A model generated the notes under the pieces. The model worked only from the letters and a program-made list of their open reading frames with translations. It was not told the DNA's origin and made no database searches. Position numbers and translations under genes: made by a program. A stretch of DNA of 64,000 nucleotides from Actinoplanes sp. SE50/110 (GTDB taxonomy: Bacteria; Actinomycetota; Actinomycetes; Mycobacteriales; Micromonosporaceae). The stretch spans positions 1,254,501 to 1,318,500 of the forward strand of contig NZ_LT827010.1 of NCBI RefSeq assembly GCF_900119315.1. Reading direction: 5' to 3'. Below are positions 1 to 9,342 of the stretch, piece by piece; within the stretch, counting starts at the first letter, position 1; each line of letters starts with the position of its first letter.

Positions 1-76
1 TGACGGCGATCAGGACCAGCAGATTGCGGGCCCGGCGCCAGAGCTCCGGCAGCCGGGTGCGATCGGCGGTGTTCAC
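1..76 (-). CDS. N-terminus of unidentified gene, cut by window edge
   Basis: A GTG at 74-76 opens 25 codons that run off the left edge. The visible peptide begins MNTADRTRLPELWRRARN and then turns hydrophobic (LLVLIAV), so a short basic cytoplasmic tail leads into a membrane segment. It lies 37 bp downstream of the minus-strand membrane gene at 114-617 and may be co-transcribed with it. The beginning resembles membrane sensor kinases of actinomycetes, but 25 residues cannot settle the family. No strong ribosome binding site is visible before the GTG. Confidence 0.45.
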   Translation of the reverse strand, partial: MNTADRTRLPELWRRARNLLVLIAV

Positions 77-113
77 GGGATCAGTGTGCCGAATGGGCGG
101 TGACGGCAGGGTG

Positions 114-617
114 TCAGCGGCCGGCGGCGACCCGGCGCCGGGACCGGCGCGGCGCGAACGGCGCGCCGACCGCCATCGCCCGGGGCCCGACCACCGCGGC
201 CTCGCCGAGGAAGCTCAGGCCGAGGGCGAGCACCAGCGAGGCGGCCAGCACCGGACGGTCGGCGCCCAGGGTGCCGGCGACCGTGGCCTGGACGAGGCGC
301 AGCACGATCAGGCCGATCCAGACGGTCAGGGTGACCCACGTGTAGCGGTACCACAGGTGCCCGTCCCGGACCATGACCCGCACCGTGGCGCCGCGCAGCG
401 CACCGCCGGCGACGGCGAGCACGCCGCCGACGGCCAGCGCGACCACGTCGGCCCGGACGTGGGTGAGGCCGGCCTGGGCGACCATGAAACCGCCGTAGAC
501 GGTGAGCGCCAGCGGCAGTACGACCAGGCGGCGCGCGGTGAGCGGCTCGCCCAGGTAACGGCGGACCATGGCGTAGGCGAGAGCGGCGATGACCAGGAGC
601 GGGGTGAGGATTTCCAT
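114..617 (-). CDS. DUF1453/CcdC-like integral membrane protein
   Basis: A 167-residue protein with about four hydrophobic segments separated by short basic loops (for example MVRRYLGEPLTARR near residue 17) and a basic Arg-rich tail. The layout, with N-terminal helix, RRYLG loop and helix pairs, resembles the DUF1453 / CcdC-like membrane proteins that often sit beside two-component genes in actinobacteria. That family call is from memory of the pattern. It is divergent from the P450 gene, with 82 bp between starts, and precedes the gene cut at the window edge. Biochemical role unknown. Confidence 0.6.
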   Translation of the reverse strand: MEILTPLLVIAALAYAMVRRYLGEPLTARRLVVLPLALTVYGGFMVAQAGLTHVRADVVALAVGGVLAVAGGALRGATVRVMVRDGHLWYRYTWVTLTVWIGLIVLRLVQATVAGTLGADRPVLAASLVLALGLSFLGEAAVVGPRAMAVGAPFAPRRSRRRVAAGR

Positions 618-699
618 GCCCTGAAGGTAGGGATCGGGGCGGGTGGAGCGCTGCCACCCACGGGTGGAGATCGGGGTGGATCCGACCTATGGTCGGGCT

Positions 700-1932
700 A
701 TGACGCAGGAGATCGCCGATCTGGGCGACGCGGTTTTCCAGGCCGACCCGCACCCGGTGTACGAGCGGTGGCGCACGAGCGGCCCGGTCCGTCAGGTGCG
801 GATGCCGTCCGGTCTGACCGTCTGGCTGATCACCCGCTACGAGGACGCCCGACGCGCGCTGGCCGATCCGCGGCTGTCCAAGCGGGCCACCCCGATGCCG
901 GCCGGGCAGGCGGCGGGCGGCTCGCGGACGGCCGGCGCGGCCGCCGCCGGGGCGATGGCGCCCGGTGTCGCCGCCGCGATCTCGCAGCACATGCTGGCCG
1001 TCGACCCGCCCGACCACACCCGGCTGCGCCGCCTGGTCTCGGCCGCGTTCACCGCCCGCCGGATCGAGGCGCTGCGCCCGCGGATCGAGCGGATCACCGC
1101 CGATCTGCTGGACGCGCTGTCCGGCCGGGACGAGGCCGACCTGATCGACGCGTTCGCCTTCCCGCTGCCGATCCAGGTGATCTGCGAGCTGCTCGGGCTG
1201 CCGGCCGAGGACCGTGACGAGTTCCGCGAGTGGTCGGACACGGTGGTCGCCGGTTCGCAGGCCGGGCCGCGGCTGGCGCCGGCCCTGGAGGCGATGGTCG
1301 GCTACATCCGCGACCTGCTCGCGGTGCGCCGCCGCACCCCCGGCGACGACCTGCTCTCCGGTCTGATCCAGGTCCGCGACGCGGACGACCGGCTCACCGA
1401 GGACGAGCTCTGCTCGATGGTGTTCCTGCTGCTGATCGCCGGCCACGAGACCACCGTCAACCTGATCGGCAACGGGACGTACGTGCTGCTGCGCGACCGT
1501 GCCGGGTGGGAGCGGCTGCGGGCCGACCGCTCGCTGCTGCCGTCCGCGATCGAGGAGTTCCTCCGGTTCGAGGGCCCCCTGCAGACCGCCACGTTCCGGA
1601 TCGCCGTGGCGGACGTGGAGATCGGCGGGGTCACCATCCCGGCCGGCGACCCGGTGATCGTCGGCCTGCTCTCGGCGAACCGGGACGGCGAGCGGTTCCC
1701 GGCGGCGGCCGAACTGCACCTGGACCGCGTGCAGAGCCCCGCTCACCTGGCCTTCGGGCACGGCATCCACTACTGCCTGGGCGCGCCGCTGGCCCGGCTG
1801 GAGGCGCAGGTGGCGTTCACCGCCCTGCTCGACCGGCTGCCCGGCCTGCGGCTGGCCGTCCCGGCCGAGGCGCTGCGGTGGCGGCCCGGCCTGCTGATCC
1901 GCGGTCTGGAGACGCTGCCCGTCCGCTGGTGA
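700..1932 (+). CDS. Cytochrome P450, CYP107-like
   Basis: A 410-residue soluble bacterial P450. The I-helix oxygen-activation motif AGHET is at about residues 247-251, the K-helix ExxR (EFLR) near 286, and the heme loop FGHGIHYCLG has its thiolate Cys near residue 359. These are the expected elements of a bacterial class I monooxygenase needing separate ferredoxin and reductase; neither is nearby. The ATG at 700 is chosen because the N-terminal residues then match the usual P450 beginning; an upstream in-frame ATG at 643 would add 19 atypical residues. Substrate unknown. An Ala/Gly-rich insert near residues 68-85 in the B-C region may affect substrate entry. Fairly typical of CYP107-type enzymes acting on secondary metabolites. 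Confidence 0.93.
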   Translation: MTQEIADLGDAVFQADPHPVYERWRTSGPVRQVRMPSGLTVWLITRYEDARRALADPRLSKRATPMPAGQAAGGSRTAGAAAAGAMAPGVAAAISQHMLAVDPPDHTRLRRLVSAAFTARRIEALRPRIERITADLLDALSGRDEADLIDAFAFPLPIQVICELLGLPAEDRDEFREWSDTVVAGSQAGPRLAPALEAMVGYIRDLLAVRRRTPGDDLLSGLIQVRDADDRLTEDELCSMVFLLLIAGHETTVNLIGNGTYVLLRDRAGWERLRADRSLLPSAIEEFLRFEGPLQTATFRIAVADVEIGGVTIPAGDPVIVGLLSANRDGERFPAAAELHLDRVQSPAHLAFGHGIHYCLGAPLARLEAQVAFTALLDRLPGLRLAVPAEALRWRPGLLIRGLETLPVRW

Positions 1933-1950
1933 GCGCGGGCGGCGGCTGGC

Positions 1951-2571
1951 ATGATGTCGCGCGTGTCCGACATGTATGAGCCGCGCCCGTCCGCGCCGGA
2001 CTGGCAGACCCGGGTGCTGCCGACGGTGCCGACGATCGACGAGCGGGAGGCGGTGGCCAGGCGCCGCCGCCTGATCGTGCTCGGCTCGGCCGGGGCCTTC
2101 CTGGCGCTGGCCATCGGTTACTGGGCGCTGTCGGGTCCGGGCGACGACAAGTCGGCCCCGGCGGCCGCCCCGGCGACCTCGGCCCAGGTGCTGCAGACCA
2201 CCAGCATCGAGCCGCTGATCGAGTCGAGCACCGGGCCGTCGCCGAAGCCGAGCAGCGCCCGGCCCAGCAGCCGGCCGCCGGCCGTCTCGGCCGCTCAGCT
2301 CACCCGGGTGCTGCAGCAGATGCGGGGCGAGGTGTTCGTCCTGTTCCGCAGCCGTCAGCTGGAGCGCGACGACGCCCGGGCGTTGAACACCCGGCTCCGC
2401 AAGATCGCCGAGGAGCTCCGCAAGGACGATCGGGAGGGCGCCGGCAAACAGCTGAAGTCGTTCGCCAAGAAGCTCGCCGACCTGCACGACGACGGCAAGA
2501 TCAGCGACGCCGGCTTCACCGCGCTGGCCGGTCAGGCCGCTCAGCTGTCCACGCAGCTGCCCGTGTCCTGA
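1951..2571 (+). CDS. Single-pass membrane protein, unknown function
   Basis: About 206 residues: a cytoplasmic N-terminus of roughly 45 residues, one transmembrane helix (RLIVLGSAGAFLALAIGYWA, residues about 45-64), a Ser/Pro/Ala-rich linker, then a charged helical C-terminal domain rich in Lys, Arg and Asp. The topology suggests an extracytoplasmic helical domain on a tether. Starts at 1954, 1963 (GTG) and 1972 are also possible; none has a good ribosome binding site. It begins 18 bp after the P450 and may share its transcript. Its last 56 bp overlap the 3' end of the giant ATPase gene on the other strand. No family recognised. Confidence 0.65.
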   Translation: MMSRVSDMYEPRPSAPDWQTRVLPTVPTIDEREAVARRRRLIVLGSAGAFLALAIGYWALSGPGDDKSAPAAAPATSAQVLQTTSIEPLIESSTGPSPKPSSARPSSRPPAVSAAQLTRVLQQMRGEVFVLFRSRQLERDDARALNTRLRKIAEELRKDDREGAGKQLKSFAKKLADLHDDGKISDAGFTALAGQAAQLSTQLPVS

Positions 2572-5500
2572 GCCGGATCGCCTCCTCCACCCCGGCCACG
2601 CGGTCCGCGACCAGCGCGACCGCCCCGGCAGCCCGCGTCACCGGGTCGGCCTCGGCCCCGCCGAGCGTCTGCTCCCGCCGGTACGCGGCCTTGACCTCGG
2701 CCCAGCGTGCGGCTCTCGCCGGAGCCAGCCGGCCGCGGAGCTCGGCGAGCTTGAGCAGGTTGGCCTCGGCGCCGCCGGTGAGGGTCTGCGCCTCGCCCAG
2801 ATAGTAGTCGTCGATCACCTGCTCCAGTTCGTCGTCGTTCATCGCCGGCACGATCCGCTCGGCCAGCTTGTTCATGTTGCGGTAGGAACCCTGCAGCCGG
2901 AACGGCGGCTCGGTGCGGCCGGCTTCGGCCTGCGACGCCGAGGCCAGGTAGGCCTGGTTGACCCGCAGCACCACCCGCTGCGCCCGGCGCATCATCCGCA
3001 GCACCGCCAGGATCTGCTCCAGTTCGGCGGCGGAGTACGGGTACGCCAGCCGGTCCGCCCGGGCCGTCTCGTCGCCCTCGGCCAGCCGCAGCAGCAGCGG
3101 CAGGTCGGCGCCGTCCCGAGCGGCCAGCGGGGCCAGCACGGTGTTCGCGGTCAGCGCGTTCTCCAGATAGGACAGTGCGAACAGGTCCTCCCGGCCGGCC
3201 AGCACGTCACCCAGGTTCCACACGTCGGCCCGGTTGGCCAGCATGTCCGGCACCCGGAAACGACGGCCGCTCTCGGTGTACGGGTTGCCCGCCATGCACA
3301 CCGCGAACCGTTTGCCACGCAGGTCGTACGTCCGGGTCCGGCCGTTCCAGACCCCCTCCATGCGGCGTTGCGCGTCGCACAGCGAGATGAACTTCTGCAG
3401 CAGCTCCGGGCTGGTGTGCTGGATGTCGTCGAGGTGCAGCAGCACGTTGGTGCCCATCTCCAGGGCCAGCGAGATCTTCTCCACCTCCTGGCGGGCGGTG
3501 GCGTCCGGCGCGTCGGCCGGGTCCAGCGAGGTGACGCCGTGCCCCAGCGCCGGCCCGTTGACCTTGACGAAGACCAGGCCGAGGCGATCCGCCACGTACT
3601 CCATCAGGGTCGTCTTGCCGTAACCGGGCGGGGAGATCAACATCAACAGCCCCGATCGGTCGGTACGCCGTTCCGCCCCGGCCGTCCCGAGCTGACGCGC
3701 CAGGTTGTCCCCGATCAGCGGCAGATAGACGTCGTCGAGCAGCCGGTTGCGCACGAAGGTGGTCATCACCCGCGGCTTGAACTCGTCCAGTCGCAGCCGG
3801 GCCCGTTCGGCCTTCGCGAGCGCCGCCCGCCGGCTCTGGTAGTCGCGGTAGGCCGGCATCCGCTTCTCCCGGAAGTGCCGGGCCCGGGACAGCAGCGCGT
3901 CGAGGCGTACCGTCAGCTGCCCGTCCTTGATCCGCGGGTGCACGCCGAGCAGCCCGGTGACCGTCTCGCGGACCGTCGCGGCCACGTCGTACCGGGTCAG
4001 TCCGGTGCCGACGACCTCGATGCCCACCGCCTCCAGCATGTCGTTCAGGTCGCCGGAGTCCGGCCGGGCCCGATGGAAGGCTTCCAGCCAGGCGTACACC
4101 AGCTGGTGCCGGACGGCCGGCTCGCCGGCCAGGGCGCGCAGGTCCTCGGCGTACTGCCGGGCCGGCGCGGACTCCGCACCGCCCAGCTCGCGGTGGAAGC
4201 GGTCCAGGAAGGCGCGGGCACCGGCGCCGGTGACGAACCCGGCCGGGGTGCCGGCCAGCTCGTCGACCAGATACTCGCCGATCTCCGCGTCCCCGGTCGC
4301 CACGCCCGCCGCCGACAGGCCGGCCGTACCCAGGTGATCGGTGGCGGCGTCGGTCAGTTCGGCCCGGAGGTCGTCGAGGGCCCGGCCGGCGGAGCCGAAC
4401 ATGGCCCGGACCCGGATCAGCGACGCGGCGCGCAGCTGCCAGGCCTGACGCTGCCCGGCGGTGGCGCCGTAGGCCCAGAACAACTGGGCGGCGACCCGGA
4501 TCCGGGGCGGGTAGCGGAGCAGGCCGGCGGTCGTGTGCATCCGCAGCAACGCGTCGAGGATCACCGTGGCGTCGGCGTCGTGCACGCCCCGCTCGTACCC
4601 CTCGTCGTACCGCGAATCGGCGATCCGGTGCACCAGCTCCCGCAACCGGCCCTCGGCCTGTGCGGTGGCCGCAGCCCGGGGTTCTTCGGCGAGAATCGCC
4701 GCGGCCAGGTGCTCCGCCCGGTACAGGCGGCGATACTCGGAGATCAGCGGCTGGTCCCAGAAATCCCGGGTCTGCTGGAACGCCTCGTCGGTGACCGGCG
4801 CGCGGTAGTCGGTGCCGGTGATCGCGTAGGCCAGCCCGCCGTCGTGCGGCACCAGCGTGAGGTCGATGGCCTGCCCGTTGACCGCGAAGGTGTGCCGTCC
4901 CAGCCGGATCCCGCCGTCGCCGAACAGCTCCCGCCGGTCCCGCAGCGCCCGCCCGGCCTCCTGCCGCGCCGCCGTGAGCCGCCCGTCCAGTTCCTCGGCG
5001 CGGACCGGGTCGCCGTCGGCCCGCAGCCGGTCGGCGACCGAGCGGACCTTGGCCACCATGGGATCGGTGGCGAAGTACGTGTTCACCTCGTCCGGATCGC
5101 CCAGCGTGGCGATCCGGCGGTGGATCGCGTCCAGGATCCGCCGGGCCGAGCCGGCCAGCCGGTCGGCGCGGCGGGCCCGCTCGTCGAGCAGCGACTGCCG
5201 GCGTCCGGCGATCGCCTCGTACACCTCGGCGCGTCGGGTGGCCAGCCGCTCGCCGAAGTCGTCGACCTCGCCGAACCGGCTCTCCAGCGTCTCCACCTGG
5301 GCCATCAGCCGGGCCAGGTGCTCGTCGCAGTGCTCCGGGGTGTCGGCGGCGGCGAGCGCGGCGGAGACCGACTGGCCGAACAGCGCGAACTCGGCGGCGA
5401 ACGCGGCCCGGCCCTCGACCGCGGCCAGCTCCCGGCGCCGGGCGTCCACCGTGGCGCGGGCGCGGTTGAGCCCGCCCAGCACCGCGCCGATCCGGTCCAG

Positions 5501-7423
5501 AATGGACACCCGCACGGTGGCGTCGGCGATCTCCAGACCGCCGACCACCTCGGTGACCACCTGCAGCCCGTCGGACTGCTCGGTGATCCGGCCGGCGACC
5601 GGCTCGCCCTCGGCCACCGTGCCGATCGCCGCGGCCTGCCCGGCCAGCTCCTCGACGCTCGCCTGGTAGTCGGCGAACGCGTCGGGGTGGCGCAGGAACT
5701 CGACCGCGCGCCGGGCGGTGTCGTCGGTCGCGGTGACCAGCGACGCGTCGATGGCATCCAGCCGCGCGCCGTCGGCGTACCGCATCTCGCGCAGCCCGGC
5801 CAGCCGCCCGCGCTCACGCCGCAGCTCGGCGAGCCGGCCCACCCAGCCGCCGGTGGTCGCCGGCGGCTCCGCCGCGGCCCGCCGGACCAGCGAGCCGGCG
5901 GTCGCCTCGGCCTCGGCCACCGCCTGCTCGGCCTGCGCGGTCAGCGCCTGCACCGCGGCGAACTCGTCGAGCACCCGGGTGGCCGCGGCGCGCACCTCGG
6001 CCAGCGGCTCGGCCAGATTCTCCAGCTCCGGGTCGGCCAGCCAGTGATAGGTGTCGAAGGTCCGGGTGCAGGCCGCGATGATCGCCTCGAAGACCGGCCC
6101 GGCCGCCGACATCTCGCCGACCATCCGGCTCACGGTGAGCGCGTCGGCGATTCCCCGGACCAGGTCGGCGTTGCCGATCCGGGCCAGCGGCCCGGTCCCG
6201 GCCGGCTGGGCCGCGGCGTGCGCGTCCGAGACGTACGGCGTGCGCCAGACCTGCACCGGGTGGACCCGGGCCGGTTCGTCGCCGGGGGAGCGGAGCACCA
6301 CCAGGGTGCCGTCGTCGAAGATCGCGTAGCCGTGCCCGGTGATCGGCGTCGCCACCTGCTTGCCGATCACGTTGTACGGCAGCAGCAGATACCGCCCGGA
6401 ATCGGCGTCGTGGAAGACGTGCAGCACGTCCTCGCCGTTGACCGACCGGACCACCCGCTCGAACGCCAGCCCGGCGGTGTCCCGGTCGAATGTCTTGGCC
6501 GCCCCGGTCACCAGGTAGTACCCGCCGGGGAAGATGACGCCCTGGTCCTCCGGCAGCCGGCGGCACGCCTGCCCGATCCCGTCCAGGCGGCGTACATCCC
6601 GGGTGCGGGTGTTGAAGACCAGGTAGCGGTACGCCGTCTCCTGATACGGCAGCACCCGGAGAAGGATCAACGGCCCGACCCGGGCGTACGCGATCTCCGC
6701 GTCCGCCAGGCTCTGCAGCGGCTGGTCCACCGGCTCCGAGTAGACGCCCGCGCCGTCCTCGGTGTTGTCCTCCACCTTGACGGTCAGGTCGCCGCCGACC
6801 GTCTCGACGAACACCTCGTCCTCGATCGACACGTGCGGGTGCCGGCCGAGCACGTGCTGCTCGCGGCTGGTGACCGTCCACTCGAAGTCGTGCGTGGGCG
6901 GCAGCACGTGGTCCCGCTCGCCGCGCGCGTCCTGATACGCGACCGTGCCGTCCACGCCGATCTGCCAGCGCAGCACCTTGAGGTCGCCGGCCCGGGCCCC
7001 GGTCTGGAAGATCGCCAGCAGCTGGCCCTCGACCCGGCGCAGCTGCCGCAGCCGGGTCCCCCGGTAGTACCGGTACAGCTCGGCGAAGTCACGGCGGAAC
7101 CCCGGATCGTCCAGCAGCCCCGGCGCCGCGGCCGGCTGGAACTTCCGGTCGACCACGGTGAACACGTCGTCCACCGCGGTCTCGGCCTTCATCCCGAGGA
7201 ACGCGTTGGCGCCGAACAGCAGCACCTCCCCGGCCGGCGCGACGTCGGCCGGCACCGCGTTGTTGCCGGTGCGGATCCGCTCGGTGCCCAGCAGTTCGGT
7301 CTGCTGGGCGCCGAAGGCCTCGATCCGCCGGGCGTTCAGCGTCTCGGCCCGCCCGGCCAGCTCGCGCGCCTTGGCGTCGAGCCGGCCCCGGAGCACCTCG
7401 TACGTGCCCGCGTCGATGGTCAC
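2516..7423 (-). CDS. Giant AAA ATPase, 'DNA repair ATPase' type (DUF3686-like + AAA)
   Basis: A 1635-residue protein. The first third is beta-rich with GYY/VFNTRTRD-type blades, the middle is long helical and coiled-coil (about 450-900), and the C-terminal third holds an AAA+ module: Walker A SPPGYGKTTLM near residue 1262, Walker B-like VLLHLDDIQ (DD rather than DE), and a sensor-1-like CMAGNPY. This matches the uncharacterised family usually labelled DNA repair ATPase; evidence for DNA repair is thin. Its GTG start overlaps the flotillin stop by 4 bp (GTGA), implying translational coupling and a shared role at the membrane. The 3' end overlaps the convergent gene by 56 bp. Family known, function not. 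Confidence 0.85.
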   Translation of the reverse strand: MTIDAGTYEVLRGRLDAKARELAGRAETLNARRIEAFGAQQTELLGTERIRTGNNAVPADVAPAGEVLLFGANAFLGMKAETAVDDVFTVVDRKFQPAAAPGLLDDPGFRRDFAELYRYYRGTRLRQLRRVEGQLLAIFQTGARAGDLKVLRWQIGVDGTVAYQDARGERDHVLPPTHDFEWTVTSREQHVLGRHPHVSIEDEVFVETVGGDLTVKVEDNTEDGAGVYSEPVDQPLQSLADAEIAYARVGPLILLRVLPYQETAYRYLVFNTRTRDVRRLDGIGQACRRLPEDQGVIFPGGYYLVTGAAKTFDRDTAGLAFERVVRSVNGEDVLHVFHDADSGRYLLLPYNVIGKQVATPITGHGYAIFDDGTLVVLRSPGDEPARVHPVQVWRTPYVSDAHAAAQPAGTGPLARIGNADLVRGIADALTVSRMVGEMSAAGPVFEAIIAACTRTFDTYHWLADPELENLAEPLAEVRAAATRVLDEFAAVQALTAQAEQAVAEAEATAGSLVRRAAAEPPATTGGWVGRLAELRRERGRLAGLREMRYADGARLDAIDASLVTATDDTARRAVEFLRHPDAFADYQASVEELAGQAAAIGTVAEGEPVAGRITEQSDGLQVVTEVVGGLEIADATVRVSILDRIGAVLGGLNRARATVDARRRELAAVEGRAAFAAEFALFGQSVSAALAAADTPEHCDEHLARLMAQVETLESRFGEVDDFGERLATRRAEVYEAIAGRRQSLLDERARRADRLAGSARRILDAIHRRIATLGDPDEVNTYFATDPMVAKVRSVADRLRADGDPVRAEELDGRLTAARQEAGRALRDRRELFGDGGIRLGRHTFAVNGQAIDLTLVPHDGGLAYAITGTDYRAPVTDEAFQQTRDFWDQPLISEYRRLYRAEHLAAAILAEEPRAAATAQAEGRLRELVHRIADSRYDEGYERGVHDADATVILDALLRMHTTAGLLRYPPRIRVAAQLFWAYGATAGQRQAWQLRAASLIRVRAMFGSAGRALDDLRAELTDAATDHLGTAGLSAAGVATGDAEIGEYLVDELAGTPAGFVTGAGARAFLDRFHRELGGAESAPARQYAEDLRALAGEPAVRHQLVYAWLEAFHRARPDSGDLNDMLEAVGIEVVGTGLTRYDVAATVRETVTGLLGVHPRIKDGQLTVRLDALLSRARHFREKRMPAYRDYQSRRAALAKAERARLRLDEFKPRVMTTFVRNRLLDDVYLPLIGDNLARQLGTAGAERRTDRSGLLMLISPPGYGKTTLMEYVADRLGLVFVKVNGPALGHGVTSLDPADAPDATARQEVEKISLALEMGTNVLLHLDDIQHTSPELLQKFISLCDAQRRMEGVWNGRTRTYDLRGKRFAVCMAGNPYTESGRRFRVPDMLANRADVWNLGDVLAGREDLFALSYLENALTANTVLAPLAARDGADLPLLLRLAEGDETARADRLAYPYSAAELEQILAVLRMMRRAQRVVLRVNQAYLASASQAEAGRTEPPFRLQGSYRNMNKLAERIVPAMNDDELEQVIDDYYLGEAQTLTGGAEANLLKLAELRGRLAPARAARWAEVKAAYRREQTLGGAEADPVTRAAGAVALVADRVAGVEEAIRLRTRAAAWTAERPDRPAR

Positions 7424-9342
7424 TCAGACTTGTCCTTCGTGACGGAGTTGGCCACCGCGGCCGCGACGCTCAGGTTGGCGACATCCGCGGTGGACACCGC
7501 ACCGACGACCTTGCGCAGGTCCTCGGCGAGGTCACCGTCGCCGTTGAGGTAGCGGGCGCCGACCGCCTGCGCCACCGAGCTGTGCTCGACGAAACCGTCG
7601 ATGCTCTTGCCCAGCGTGATCGAGCCGATCAGCTTGTCGAAGAAGACCGAGTCGCCGCCGACGATGTCGATGTCCGCCTTCTCCAGCCCGGCCGCGACCA
7701 CCCGGGCCTGCGCCTCGGCGATCTCCCGGTGCACGTGGATGCCGGCCAGCCGGATCTCCTTCTCCATCTCCAGCCGCAGCCGGTACTCCTCGTGCGCCCG
7801 GGTGACCTCGTCGAGCGTGGCCATCGCGGACGCCTTCTGCTCCAGGCCCTCCGCCTCGCCCTTCAGCTTCTCCTTGATCGCCTCGGCGGCGACCAGTGCC
7901 TTCTCCCGCTCCACGATCGCCTCGGCCCGGCCGGTCTTCTCGATCGCCTCCGCGTTGCGCTCCCGGACCCGCACCTCGGCCAGGCCGAACGCGGCCGCCT
8001 CGGCCTGCTTGCCCTCGGCCAGCCGGATCGCGGCTTGCGCCTCCAGCTCGGCGGCCTGCTGCTTCGCCTCGGCCAGCAGCAGCTGCTCGCGCGCTTTGAA
8101 CCGGGCCGCGGCCTCCGCGGCCTCGGCCGCCTTGATGTCCTTGACCAGCGCCTCCTGCGCCTCGGCCTCGGCGTTGATGACGACCGCCTGCCGGGTCCGC
8201 TCGGCCTCCTCGACCACCCGCAGGCGCTTGATGTTCTCCTCCTGCTCGGCGACCGTCCGCTCCACCGCGATCCGCTCCCGGATCACCTCGGCCATCGCCC
8301 GTTTCTCGGTCTCGACCTCGGAGTCCTTGGCGATCGTGGACAGCTCGGTCTCCCGCTGCCGGCCGATCACCTCGAGCATCCGGTCCTTCTCGATCCGCTC
8401 GGTCTCGATCGCGATCACCCGCTCGCGGTTCTTCTCGGCGACCGCGATCTCCCGGTTCTTGTTCTCCGCCTGCACTCCGAGCTGCTGCTCGGTCTTGAGG
8501 CGGGCGGCCTCCGAGCGCAGCGTCTCCTCGGCCCGGGCCAGCGCGATCTCGGCCTCCTCGCGGGCCCGGATGGTCTCGATCTCGCGGCGCTGCTTGATCT
8601 CCGCGTCCGCCTTGCGGCGCTCCAGTTCGAGGATCGCCTCCCGGGCGTCCACGTCCTGCCGGGTGATCTCCTTCTCCTCGTTGCGCCGGAAGTCGTTGGT
8701 GAGCACCGCCTCGATCGCGGTCAGCTCGGTGATCTTCCGGATGCCCTGGGCGTCCAGGATGTTCTTCGGATCCAGCGAGCCCAGCGGCGTCTGCTCCAGG
8801 AAGTCGATCGCCGCGTCCTCCAGGCTGTAGCCGTTCAGATCGGTGCCGATCACCTCGATGATCTGATCCCGGAAGTCGTTGCGCTTGGTGTACAGATCGA
8901 CGAAGTCGAGCTGCTTGCCGACCGTCTTGAGCGCCTCCGAGAACTTCGCGTTGAACAGCTCCTGCAGCGTCGCCTCGTTGCTGGCCCGGCTGGTGCCGAT
9001 CGCCTGCGCCACCTTGATCACGTCCTCGGTGGTCTTGTTGACCCGCACGAAGAAGGTGATCCGGATGTCGGCCCGGATGTTGTCCCGGCAGATCAGGCCC
9101 TCGCGGCCGGTGCGCGAGATCTCGATCGTCTTCACCGAGATGTCCATCACCTCGGCCTTGTGCAGCACGGGAAGCACCACCGCGCCGGTGAAGGTGACGT
9201 CCACCCGGCGCACCTTCGAGACGATCAGAGCCTTGCCCTGCTCCACCTTCCGGAACATCCGGCTGAGGAAGAACAGCACGCCGATCGCGATGAGCACGAC
9301 CACGGCGAGAAGCACACCGAAACCGGTGGACACCACATCCAT
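7420..9342 (-). CDS. Flotillin-like SPFH/band-7 protein, YqiK type
   Basis: 640 residues. An N-terminal transmembrane helix (about residues 5-27) is followed by an SPFH domain (about 30-225, with SRTGREGLICRDN and DLNGYSLEDAAIDFLEQT) and a very long charged coiled coil rich in Glu, Arg and Ala repeats (about 230-560). The C-terminal region has the flotillin-like VGGDSVFFDKLIGSI. Flotillins oligomerise on membranes and organise microdomains. Start ATG 9342 abuts the YqiJ-like stop (TGATG), and the stop overlaps the ATPase GTG. In E. coli the yqiJ-yqiK pair has the same first two genes; the fused ATPase gene is the extension seen here. Confidence 0.93.
   Translation of the reverse strand: MDVVSTGFGVLLAVVVLIAIGVLFFLSRMFRKVEQGKALIVSKVRRVDVTFTGAVVLPVLHKAEVMDISVKTIEISRTGREGLICRDNIRADIRITFFVRVNKTTEDVIKVAQAIGTSRASNEATLQELFNAKFSEALKTVGKQLDFVDLYTKRNDFRDQIIEVIGTDLNGYSLEDAAIDFLEQTPLGSLDPKNILDAQGIRKITELTAIEAVLTNDFRRNEEKEITRQDVDAREAILELERRKADAEIKQRREIETIRAREEAEIALARAEETLRSEAARLKTEQQLGVQAENKNREIAVAEKNRERVIAIETERIEKDRMLEVIGRQRETELSTIAKDSEVETEKRAMAEVIRERIAVERTVAEQEENIKRLRVVEEAERTRQAVVINAEAEAQEALVKDIKAAEAAEAAARFKAREQLLLAEAKQQAAELEAQAAIRLAEGKQAEAAAFGLAEVRVRERNAEAIEKTGRAEAIVEREKALVAAEAIKEKLKGEAEGLEQKASAMATLDEVTRAHEEYRLRLEMEKEIRLAGIHVHREIAEAQARVVAAGLEKADIDIVGGDSVFFDKLIGSITLGKSIDGFVEHSSVAQAVGARYLNGDGDLAEDLRKVVGAVSTADVANLSVAAAVANSVTKDKSE

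Noticed and set aside
3368..7552. A 1394-residue plus-strand open frame opposite the giant ATPase
   Set aside because: Composition is Gly/Arg/Val-rich with no domain, and it is antisense to a clear AAA ATPase; a GC-rich shadow frame.
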